Below, in pieces: positions 11,678 through 22,765 of a stretch of 64,000 nt of DNA. Under the pieces are notes generated by a model that saw nothing but the letters and a program-made list of their open reading frames with translations, had not been told where the DNA came from and did no database searches. The translations under genes and the position numbers were made by a program. The DNA is taken from the NCBI RefSeq assembly GCF_000204055.1, contig NW_006768770.1:48353-112352 (forward strand). Direction: 5' to 3'. Source of the DNA: Melampsora larici-populina 98AG31 (taxonomy: Eukaryota > Basidiomycota > Pucciniomycetes > Pucciniales > Melampsoraceae). How positions within the stretch are numbered: position 1 is the stretch's first letter; the number at the start of each line of letters is the position of its first letter.

Positions 11678-13315
11678 TTCATCACCACTCTTTTGGTATG
11701 CAAGTCCCGAAACATGATGGACGTTAGTAAGGATGATGAGATTGCTGGAAGAATGCTAGATGCGCGTCGAGCTCTACATCCACAATCATTTGTCAGCAAT
11801 CACTGTGTCGATTGTGAGGTATGACTTATTTTCATTGGTTCCTTTGCATTAGAGCGTAGGATATTAAAACAGTACCACGCATATGTGTTAAGTACTTTAA
11901 ATTAGTGAACTGGTTTCAAAAACCGCGAATTTCTAAGACCAGGAGACAGCTCATCAAAACAATTTTATAAGTAGTGACACAAAAAGTGTCCTCTAGTGAG
12001 CAGATCTTCGACATGACATGTCTCAACCGTGTGAGTACCACAAATAGTTTGATGTGTGAGGAATTTTGAACAAGCTTTAGTGTATCTTGATTGGGAAGGC
12101 CAATGCAACTTGGATCTCAGCATGTTCGAGGCAAGTCCAAGAGATCTAATGAATGTAAGGATTTCTTAAGAGTAACAATCGGATATGAGTAATTGAAATT
12201 GATAGGAAATAACTTGTAGATCATGAAGGTATAACTTCTGAATCAGTGAAAATTGAGTGAAATAACTTCAATGGTAATGGAGATTCCTGATTCAAATTAA
12301 AGCAGTTTGCTGTACCTTGACCACATTAAGATGATCGTCGCTTATAGTGAAGAAGGAATTATGAGAGGAAACAATGATAAAAAAGGTTCCTCGAAATAAA
12401 CTCTCAAATCTTTGAGACAAAATAGATATTTTGCTCTTAAACCTGTTTCCTGTATGTAATAGAAAAGTAGGAATTGGGTTCAGGCAATTTGTACCAAGGG
12501 TAAACAACCGAGCCAATGATTTTTGTCGATGAGGCTGGTAAAAAAAGCATCACACGTATATTACAAGGATATCCTGGTTTCAAACTATCTTTATATCTGT
12601 CAATAGCTGCAATCATCAGTGACTGGTGTTGAAGATGTGCACAAGGCAAGCATTCAAGAATTTGTGATCTTGGACAATGATCTGGTCCGTTACAGACCAT
12701 GCAGATCTTGAAGAATCTCCAATACTCCCTTGTAAGTCCTTCATCCGAGTATGATGTCCTTTGTGCATTAAATCTCAAAGATTCAACCCCAGACCAATAT
12801 AAAGCAATCATTGAAGGCAACAGTATTAATTACATGTTATTACAATTATTGTCTTTATTCTAAGTTTTACAAGATATATTACACCCATGAGGAAACCTTG
12901 GTTTTGGAATGCTACCACTGGGTAAATTTTGTAACATCAAAGGCCCGAAATCTAAAAACTAGGCGCGTCATTGGTACTGCTGGGTAAGGTTCACAACTAC
13001 ACGTTTAGTCTAGCGCTCCAAAAGGAGTCACTTCAATTAAAACTAGAGACCCCGCGAAAACCACACATGGTACACGCTTTGAAAGTGCGTTCAGATTTTG
13101 ATTGATTTTTCAACGGTCATTAGCGCTTTAAAGCAGACTGTGTATTAGACAAAATCCTGACTCACTGACGATCCCATTTTTGGCATTGTCGCCCAGGACA
13201 GGACACACATATTCCATTTTTCGTGTTGATATCTGACCAGGTTGGCCTGCGGTCAAGATGATTTGTTTAAGTACTGAGATAGATCAACAAACAGGAATGC
13301 GCTGATCAGCCTTCT
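11678..13315. other. Gene-poor region with one unresolved open frame
   Basis: A 124-codon open stretch on the minus strand (12811-12437) has a cysteine-bearing segment (CMVCNGPDHCPRSQ), but it has no signal peptide, convincing intron borders or family match. It could be a decayed gene. The remainder shows nothing recognisable. Confidence 0.35.
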
Positions 13316-13942
13316 TCAACGAAAGATAAAGTGTTGCAATCGTAGAAACCCACGCCATGTATCGCTTGGCTTGCCCTGTTCCTTTGGTGGCATCAATCTG
13401 GTGTCGTATGGAAACAATGGTTCTGCAGCACTCCCAATGCGCTGACCAGTAGGATCCAATGATCCGTCGGGGAGAATCAGTGCACAATCTACCATAAAAA
13501 AATGGTTTGCGAAGGCTATTGAAGAATTCACAAATCAATTCGATGTGTCGATTTCATGGTGTGTATGGAGTGACGAGGCGAAAGATCATATCAACTTACA
13601 AGATTGACTCTTATCAGCCTTCGAATTCTCCGTTGTACAGGAATCAGGTCTACAGCCGTAATAGTCTTCCCCAGTTGAAGCCTGTGGATTACCCACGCGA
13701 CATCCTACGTACATTTTTCAGAGTTAGGGTCGCACAGAAGGAGCTAGGGCAATGATTGAATCGAACACATCAGAGCTCAATGAGTGCTTACCAGTCAAGC
13801 CATCCACCGTGGCTATAGTGTAACCATGATCACATGTATATGTTCCCGCTATGAGTGTGAGGAAGCTGTCCTGGGTCTTGACCGAGCCCATGGAAAGCAT
13901 CAAAGCAAAGCCAATCAACTTCCGCGAGAGCAATGATTTCAT
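13316..13942 (-). CDS. Small secreted cysteine-containing protein (effector candidate)
   Basis: Three exons: 13942-13792, 13704-13600, 13488-13316 (142 aa). The N-terminus MKSLLSRKLIGFALMLSMG is a good signal peptide, with cleavage likely after VKT or thereabouts. The mature part has five cysteines: YTCDHGY, GGCR, YYGCRP, DSC and YCAL. Both introns fall in phase 1 and both have clean GT-AG borders, and the joins create further Cys-containing sequence (G/GA then TGT; T/AT then TGT), which supports the model. No family was recognised. It differs from the six-cysteine family elsewhere in the window. Its role as a host-directed secreted protein is inferred only from size, signal and context. Confidence 0.72.
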
Positions 13943-16900
13943 GGTGAAGAAATGTCGAGATGGGACAATGATAGGTGACAGAATTTATGGTGTGAACTGA
14001 TAAACTGCGCAAGTAGGGTCAAAACTTGGCTTTGAAAAAAGAGAGATTAATTGGACAGTAGATGTCTGATGTGATGGAGGGAAGTGTTGTGCAAGAAGAA
14101 AAATCGGTGTATACTCTGTTACAAAGAGTTACAATATTTTCAGTAAGGATGATAGAGCAGTAGCCAGCTGAACTTGATTGAGTATTTAGTAAATGAATCG
14201 AGAAGTTTGTAACGTCTTGAAGTAAAATTTCGATCGCTCAGAATTATGGTGCAAGATTATTAAAATTCTTCGAACATTCCACAACGTGGGTTCGGAGTCA
14301 TCCTCCTTTATAGGTAGTTAGACTGGTGTCATTAGCATACCGCAACACCACATGCAGTGTCTATGGTTCAACAGTAGTCATTGTGACCAGATCCATAATG
14401 GAGATACTCCGTCCTCGACAATTCTTATGATTTGCTCTCGCTAAAAGGAAGTTCTTGCAACCTGTGTTCCATATATAGGCCATCTGCCCCGAATGTTGAC
14501 ATCCGGTGACTTGCATTATCATTCAAGATCTCTCCCTAGTCATATGGCCCTACAAGCAAGCATGATCCTGCCGTTGTTGAAACTTGTACTCAAAAATAAT
14601 AAGCGGCTCTGAAGCCTGGGCGGCAACTATGGGGTCCGAGCTTCGGTCACCAGTGCACTTTGTTAAAATTGTAACATGTGTATGATCCGAAACAAGGCTA
14701 CTGGCCAGTCTGTGCGATGTCTTTCTAGTGTGATTCTGAAGTCCTGAAGATAAGGAAATCCAACTGGGGTTACAAATCATCTCTGCTCCCCACGGATTCA
14801 AATTTTGGAGGGGCAAAAAGTGGTTGTGCAAAATAAATCATCCGCTTCCTGATCAAAACAACTTTCAAACTCTCGAAAAGATAAGTTTTGAGGGAAAAGA
14901 CACATTCAATGTCCGCATCTGACTCAGTCTTCCTTATCTTTGGGACTTTTCGATGTCCACTTGAGCAGGCCGGGAAGACTTTCATAACATTACTTACTGG
15001 TGTGTCAGTCTCAGCTAAAAGAGAGAATACTCACGTTCTAAGACCATAGTAAGAGGGAAGTTGTCGAGCAAAGAGCCAGATTATTTTCGTTGAAGACTTT
15101 GCTGTATCAAAATCTTACAAAAAAGTGTGCTCGAAGCTTGTTTAAGTTTACACCGACTTGATGCGTGATATGACAAAGTTGTAGCTACCACAAATCCAAA
15201 AGATGTCCATGCTTGGGTGTATTCGAGTCAAAGAATTTTGTACAAATTTGTTTTAACAAGCCGGGGAAACTTTTGAAGAAGTACCAATCAAGTATAGCAG
15301 GGTTCAAGAAAAAGATCCCGAGCAGGAATTTGATGACTTTCATTATCACAATTCTGATCCTCAAGCTAAATGCAGGAATGCGGAAGTGAACTAATCAAAC
15401 ATGCCCACAACTAGGGGAAAGCAATACCACAAACACAACATCATCACAAAACAGACATCTCTCAAAAGTTTCTCTTTCAAGGAAAGGGAATGCCAGTATG
15501 GTGGATTAACAATGTGACCCAGCATCAACTCACTCAATCATCATCAGCTTTGTACTTTCTGCTCGGTAATGATATGCGCCAGTGGCGATGAAAATCTTGC
15601 GGCATGTGCTGCAGGATTTGAAATTGAGTCCCGCGCCAGCCGACTCATATCTACTGATGTTCGAGGTTTGATGCACACGTTACACCGAAGAGGACGCGAG
15701 ATTATCATTGTAGCTCCTCTTTTGTGTTTTACTAAATGCACAATACGCGCAGGTCAAAGCTTGGCATAAGAACGTGTGGACAAGGAGCAAGCGGTTTCTG
15801 CTTGCCAGTGCTGACCTCGCAACCTGGCAAACGCTGTTGAGAACCATAGTGCCCAATCATGACCACGACCGAGACAATGGATGATCGCCGTCCGAGACTC
15901 AATTCGTGATCGACGTTAGTGGCGACTGTCACCGGGAGATATAGTCATGGATGAAATGAGTTGCAAAGCTCCGGTCAAAAGTCAACATGACTCACAGCTA
16001 GGGTTTGGAGACCGACTTCAATGACATGTGTGGTCACGATCTGATTCGGGAATCGGAGAATAAGGTCGAGGGATTTAGTGAGATCAAGGAGGGAGAAACG
16101 AGAAGGGTTGGTGTTCTTAAATATGAAGGTAATGTTCAGGCTGAAGAACTTGAACGCGAATTGCCCATCACACTCTTCTTTGACAGACATCATTCACTTT
16201 TTTTTTGCAAACTTCACAACTGCTTAAGCACTCGAACACCATCTTCTTCTTATCGTCGTGTAATCGGCCTCATCATCAGATCACTTACCAGCCAGACTGT
16301 TATAGATTTGACGAAAGTTGTTGCCTCGTCTCATCTTCTTACTCTCCATCCAAATCAGATCCACGATTACTGGAATTAGTGTGGATACGACTAATTCTCT
16401 TCTTGCGTTCCTCATAGTGTCCGTTATCCGCAAGTACTGCACTACTGCCCACTTATCTTCTATTGTACCTTATATAATCAACTGAGCGCTCCTGAAAGCA
16501 AAATCACCCTTCTTACAAAAGAGACCTTTAAACATTCCCACTTGGCCAATCTACTTTCCTCAATTCTTACTATCGAATATCTGTGTCAAAGTTTTCTTTT
16601 TAAAGTACAGTTCCAACTTCTAAATATGGTTTTTGAAACTCGGATGCTGAAGTTGCTACGCTCTCTGTCAGGCTACATTGGATTCAATCAGATTCAATCA
16701 ATCAACATTTCAAACATTGACACACCAGAAAGCTCGTAAGTGTTGGCTCATCATTTATAAATCTTTCCTAGAGCTGTTTTCTTTCCTTTGCAGTCTTTCT
16801 TTGGTCATGTGTATCCTTTTCTCCCATGTCTGGATGTGGGGAAAGTTGCGTTTGTACGCTATGGGGTGAGTCGGGCGTGCCAACTGTGCCAGGGCTATTT

Positions 16901-18044
16901 GATTCACCCCCGAATGACCTCTAAAAGTCTAAACGGTTGTTACGGTGATCACCTTTTTGGGTTTACTTGCCAAAGCAAATCAAGGCTTGGCTCGTATAGC
17001 TCGAATGCTGATGGTATGACTAGAATAGGCAAGAAGGATGATTTGTATTGCACAAATAGCCTCATGCCTCAGTAAGATGATCAGCCACACACACACAACA
17101 CCATCACACACCGCATCGCTTGTTGGACTCGATTGAAAGCCGAGTTGTCATATGAATACTTGTGCAACGGTTGAATTCACTCCATATGAATCTGTACGAT
17201 CAGAAGAAGTGGCTGCCTGCTAAATATGACGGAGTGATCGATGGCAGAGCCACAATCGAAACTCTGAGCTGGCAGTGCAGAGTAAATTGCACCATTTGAC
17301 GGCCTCATTTTGATTTGATTTTTCCTTGATAGCTTCCCTTCATCTTTCTACTCGCGAGGAGCGAGCGTGGGACTTTGTTGAGTATAAGATTTTCTTTGAG
17401 GTGAACCCAGACGTACCCACACGATTAGAATTATCCTCGGACGGATGACCATCCACTTGACCAAATCTCACCAATTGAATATACATAAACATTTCGTCTT
17501 GCTAGAGGGCTTACCAATATTTTAAATTTTCGCATAAATTTCAAATCAACCTCGATCAGCCTTTTTTCACATTTATCCAGCCGTCCTTGGCCCTCAAAAG
17601 TTTTATAAGACCTTAACATACTCCAGATTTGTTTAAGAGAAATCACCTAGAAATTAAGTTTGAATTTTTAACCTTTTGATTTTGACTAAATTTCAATTTC
17701 AATCGAATACGTCATCCTCCATCCATCCTCCATCCTGACCTTCTCTTTCACCATCAACTCTTATCCTATCACTGGTCTGCCTTTTCTCTTTTCTTATCAA
17801 ACCTTCATTCTTGATTTACAACTTGGTTTTTCTAATTCAATCTCACTGACTTTTGATTTGACTATCGATCGTTTTTGATGGTAATCATTTTTAGGTTTAT
17901 TCATCTCTAGCTGGATATCACCTTATCCAGTCCTTCGTTTCATTCGATCACTCCATTCCACGTTTCATCACTCCACTCAGATCACCTCTGACTCGTCTCA
18001 GCTCAAACCAGCAACTCTAAACTCCTAGTTTCAAAAAACCCATC
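13943..18044. other. Gene-poor region upstream of SSD1-like gene
   Basis: About 4 kb without a gene that I can close. Short open frames occur on both strands at 14.5-15.0, 15.5-16.2 and 16.0-17.1 kb, but donor/acceptor phases do not agree. The last ~300 bp before 18045 is pyrimidine-rich (TCCATCC and CTCATC runs) and probably forms the SSD1-like promoter and 5' leader. Confidence 0.4.
16791..17075 (+). other. Unresolved open frame with cysteine spacing of a secreted protein
   Basis: A 94-codon open frame follows a good acceptor (TTTGCAG ending at 16793). It holds RACQLCQGYLIHP, LNGCYGD, FTCQSK and DLYCTN. The Cys-x-x-GY then GC pattern loosely recalls the secreted gene at 13.3-13.9 kb. No upstream exon with a matching phase and ATG was found: the donor at 16736 joins in phase 2 and shifts the frame. 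It may be a decayed relative or chance. Confidence 0.22.
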
Positions 18045-21000
18045 ATGGCCGATCACACCGATCAATCAAACAATGCTTCAGGCGCTCAATCTAATCGTTT
18101 GGGCCGTAAAACCAATTCTAACACCAGTAACGGCAGCCGTCCTAACTCTCGCCCGCAAAGTCGAACCGATAATAACAAAAAGTCGAACACTACCAATCCA
18201 ACCGGTGCTACTCGCAGGCCTAGTGCTGACGACCTCACCGATCAACCAAATGCGAACCGTGCGCAACAACCCCGCCGCGGAAGTGCTCAACGCGGGGGTG
18301 CTGCCTCTGGACAGCGTAGACCATCTGACTCTAATCCGCCTCGACGGACTTCTGATGCTGGTACTTGACCTTTGTTCCTGTCCCTTCGAAATGTCGTGAT
18401 ATGCTGACCTATTGTTGTTCTGTATTCTGTAGGCTCCACTGGTTCCAATAACCATCAGGACTCCTTGTCTGGTAGTATGCACGCTCCAAAATCTCGCTTC
18501 CAAGGTGGCGGTCAACGGAAAAACGACAAGTCTGGTCCACCTTCTTCCAAGAGTACTTTGAATCCCAATGCCGGTGGATTCCAACCTGGCGCTCTTAGCT
18601 CGATCGTACGTTGCGCGTTTTCCTTTTTTCGTACCCTTCACCTCTCCCATTCCAATCTCACTCCGATCAATCACTTAGAGCGATGTCGATGCCGAAGTAT
18701 TGATCACCCCGACTCCCGATCAGCTTCACTTCAATACTGAAAGGTTCAATGCTCAGGTACCTAACGGGGCTAATAGCTTCCCAGGTGGATTTATGAATGA
18801 TATGCCTGATGAGATGTCAGCCCTTGCTGGAGTAGCCGGTCTCAACCCACGCCTATTCTCGATGCAAGGTGGGGCGTCGAATAATCAGTTCATACAGCAG
18901 CTCGCTCAACAGCAACAGCAACAGCTCAACTTTCTGAATGGCTTTGGCGTTGGTCCCAATCCTCTTGGAGGTCTCACCGATCTCCAAGCTACTGTACAAC
19001 AGCAAGCTCTACAAGTTGCTCAAATGCAGGCTGCCTTGCAAGCTACTCAAGCTCAAGCCCAACATAACGCACCACCTCGTTTCGGCAATCTGGATGTCAT
19101 GTCTCCTTTATCCGAGTCTCTTCAGATCCAACAACAACTCGAGCTACTTCGCCAGCAGCAAGAGTCGCTCATGAACCGCTTCGGCGATCTTCAAAGCGGA
19201 CCAGTCCCTTCGATGCGCGCTCAGCCTGCCCATCGACGTGGCCAGAGTGTCCAAGTTGGCACTGCTGCCGGAGGTGGTATGGGTAATAATGTCGGACTCG
19301 GTGGAATGGGTCGATTCGGAATGGACACCGCCAATCTCCCGCCGCCATCTAACACCAGCAGCTTGGCTCATTCCATCGGCAATGGTCTTGCCTCAGGTAA
19401 TCCAAAAGGACACGGTCGTCGTCACAGTGTTCAGGTCAGCTCGATGGGCGCTGGCAACAATGGAAACCAACAACTCGGTTTCCCGACACCCAACTTTCAA
19501 TTTCCTAATGTATCTGCCAACACCGGCTTTAACTCCTTCGGCTCCGGTGCTCCGAGTAACGAGCTTGACTTCGGTTATGGGGCAGGCTTCCCCAACAATG
19601 CTGGAGGCGCTGCGGCTGGAGGACACCGCCGTGGACACAGTAAAGCTAATAGCATCTCCACCATGGGAGGCTTCAACATGGGTAAGTGACAATCACCCTT
19701 CGATCGCAGAGCTACTTCTTTCTGACTCATGGTTCTTCTATCCTACGCTCAGATCTCGGTGGGCAATCGACCGATCTCAGCCAAGCACAACTTCAACTTC
19801 AACAGTTGGCCCAGTTCCGAGCAGCATCCGGCCACACCCGTGTTCCCTCGTTTGGATTCCAAAATCCGATGAACCTCGGCCCTGGTCAAACCAACTTTGG
19901 TCAAGGGAATCAGCAAATGCGTAAATCTTTGTTTGCGCCTTACCTACCTCAAGCCTCTATTCCGCCTCTTTTGGCTGCAGCAAAATTGGTTATTGGAGTC
20001 CTGCGTGTCAACAAGCGTAACAGATCCGACGCCTACGTGGCCACCGATGCCCTGGATTCAGATATCTACATCTGCGGATCCAAAGATCGTAACCGTGCTC
20101 TAGAAGGTGACGTGGTCGCGGTCGAGCTGCTCGATGTTGATGAAGTTTGGGGTACGAAGAAGGAGAAGGAAGAGAAGAAGCGCAAGAAAGAAGAAAACCA
20201 GGCCTTCGACCCTCGTATTCAACAAAACACTCGACGTGAAGACAAGAAAAGAGATGATGTCGAAGTTGAAGGTCAAGGATTGATGCTCTTTGAGGAGGAG
20301 GAAGTCAATGATGAGCAACGTCCAAACTTTGCTGGTCACATTGTTGCTGTGGTGGAAAGAATGCCAGGACAGCTCTTCAGTGGGACTCTTGGTTTGCTTC
20401 GACCATCTTCGGCTGCGACCAAAGAGAAGCAAGAAGCTGAACGACGTGAGCGAGAAGGAGTTGATCTTCGTGGTGGACAACGTGAGGAGCAACGTCCTAA
20501 AATTGTTTGGCACCGACCGACCGATAAGAGGGTACCTTTGATCGCCATCCCGGTCGATCAAGCTCCAGCCGACTTCTTAGCGGATCCCAACAAGTATGCG
20601 TCTACTCTTTTTATCGCGGGAATCAAGCGCTGGCCTATTACTTCTCTTCATCCTTTCGGTACGCTCGTCGAAGAGTTGGGTCCGATTGGTGACATTGAAG
20701 TGGAAACAAATGCGCTTCTCAAAGACTGTAACTTTTCCTCTGAAGAGTTTTCGGAAAACGTTGTGAGATGTCTGCCGCCTGTGCCATGGACTATCCCAGA
20801 TCGCGAATACGAAGTTAGACGAGACTTCAGGTCACAAACTGTCTTCACCATTGACCCCGAGACCGCTAAAGATCTCGACGACGCCTTACATGTGACCAAG
20901 AATGAAGATGGGACGTTTGATGTCGGTGTGCATATAGCCGATGTCACTCACTTCGTCAAACCAAACACCGCTCTGGACCGCGAGGCTCGTAAGCGGGCTA

Positions 21001-22765
21001 CCACTGTCTATCTTGTCCAACGTGCTGTGCCGATGCTTCCACCATCATTATCCGAACAACTCTGCTCGCTAAATCCCGGTCAAGATAAACTCACCTTCAG
21101 TGTTGTATTCAAGCTTACCTCTGACGCGAAAATCATCGACACCTGGTTTGGCAAATCAGTCATCTGTTCAGCTGCTAAGCTGCACTACAGCCAAGCCCAA
21201 ACTATGCTTTCTGACCAAAACGCAGCACCTGAACTCAAGATTGAAAAGAATGGTGTCCAGGTCGCTCAGATTTATGAATCTGTACGCATGTTGGGCCAAC
21301 TCTCTCGTCAGCTTCGCAAAAGAAGATTCGAGGAGGGTACTTTGAGGATCGATAGCATCAAGTTGAACTTTAAACTCGATGAAGGCGGCTTGCCAGATGA
21401 CTGCCAAATTTCGATCAGTACTGAAGCCAACCAGTTAGTCGAAGAATTCATGCTATTGGCCAACATCGCCGTTGCCAAGAAAGTCGCCGCCGGATTACCT
21501 GAACAAGCCTTCTTGAGACGTCACGAAGCACCAATCGATCGTCGTTTAGAAGCTTTTGTGAAGAAGGCCAAGAAGTCGGGATTCGATGTCGACACATCCA
21601 GTGCGGGTTCGTTGATGAAGTCTTTCGAAGCCATTGAGGTGGTGGGTAGGGCACCGCACTTTGTGATGCAATTATTGGCCACCAAAGCCATGGTGAAGGC
21701 CAAGTATTTTTGTGCCGGCGCTTTGGATATTGCTAAATGGTCTCATTATGCCTTGAACATTCCTTTGTACACTCATTTCACATCGTGAGTAGGCAAGATT
21801 ATTCTTAAAAGACCTAACATAGTTACTGATTGCTTTTTTCCCACTTCCTCAGCCCTATCCGGCGCTTTGCTGATATCATGGTCCACCGTCAACTAGAGGC
21901 CGTACTCTTGAGTGCCTGTGATGTCAAGTTCAGCATGGACCCTGATACCGTTTCTAAGAGCGCGCAACATTGCAATGTGAAACGATCTGCAGCACGATTG
22001 GCCGAAGAACAATCTCAGCACCTTTTCCTTTGTCTCTTGATCGCTGATTTGACGGCCAAATATGGACCGGTGGTGAGAGAGGCGACCGTGCTTGGGGTCT
22101 TGAACGAGGCTTTCGATGTGGCTGTACCTGACTTCGCGATTGAGAAGAGAGTACATGTCGATCAGATGCCGATCGATGTAAGTTTCTTTAGACTTATTCC
22201 TTTGAGAGCAATGAACTGACTTTCGTCCATTACAGAATCATGTCCACGATGAACATACCAACACCTTGAAATTGTATTGGAAGCAGGGAGTGGATGTCGT
22301 CTCATATCTGTCCGAGCACTCCAATGATGCTCACATACATTCAGTACGACACCACGCCGAACGACATGCGAAGCTGATGGAGGCTTCCTCGCAAGCCATT
22401 CAAGCCGAGAGTGCATTATTCGATGATGACGATGATGATGTAGTGCAACATCCTCGTGGCTCAGTATCGGGCCCAGGTGGTATAAGTGAACGTGAACAGA
22501 GGAGCGCTCAAAGGATGAAAAGTGTCGAAAAGAAAAAATTGACTTGGGAGGGAGTTGAGAAGATTGAAGCCGCTCCTGGTGTTACCCATTGTGTTCAGAC
22601 TATCAAAGAATTGATGACTGTCCCCGTGATCGTCACAGCTGACACATCAAAGAGTCCACCGGTCTTGAAAATTTTCGCTGTAAGACGCCAATCTTTCGAT
22701 CTGACCATCCATCTTGAAGACTGACTTATTTTTCTTTCTTTCTCCAGGTCAATCCCTTTGCTTGA
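18045..22765 (+). CDS. SSD1: Ssd1/Dis3L2-type RNB-domain protein
   Basis: Seven exons: 18045-18360, 18433-18605, 18679-19681, 19753-21784, 21853-22177, 22236-22679, 22748-22765 (1436 aa). Residues 1-560 are low-complexity Ser/Asn/Gln/Gly-rich, with HxRxxS motifs at 348, 408, 479 and 525 and an FQFP motif at 436-439. A cold-shock/OB region starts near 577 (VIGVLRVNKRNRSDAYV). The RNB domain has DPETAKDLDDAL (Asp865, 871, 873, 874) and SPIRRFADIMVH (1175 on). The end KIFAVNPFA is typical of Ssd1. In yeast, Ssd1 binds cell-wall mRNAs, represses their translation and is controlled by the NDR kinase Cbk1; it is described as a pseudonuclease. Here the usual catalytic aspartates are present, so ribonuclease activity cannot be excluded. 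Confidence 0.93.

Noticed and set aside
12437..12811. Minus-strand 124-codon frame with CMVCNGPDHC
   Set aside because: Suggestive Cys/His spacing only; no start context, introns or family match. Mentioned in the regional note, not called as a gene.
14550..14985. Two overlapping minus-strand frames as a possible secreted gene
   Set aside because: No convincing signal peptide, splice borders or cysteine pattern; one frame starts with TTG.
15975..16193. Minus-strand gene starting MMSVKEECDGQF
   Set aside because: A good donor (GTGAGT at 15999-15994) exists, but joining to the best acceptor gives a stop within nine codons; no closed model was found.
18078..18674. 198-codon open frame on the minus strand opposite the SSD1-like N-terminus
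   Set aside because: It lies opposite low-complexity coding sequence and has no motif; it is a shadow of the real gene.
20100..20561. 153-codon minus-strand frame inside the SSD1-like gene
   Set aside because: Antisense shadow of a Lys/Glu-rich coding stretch; Phe/Leu/Ser-rich by complementarity.
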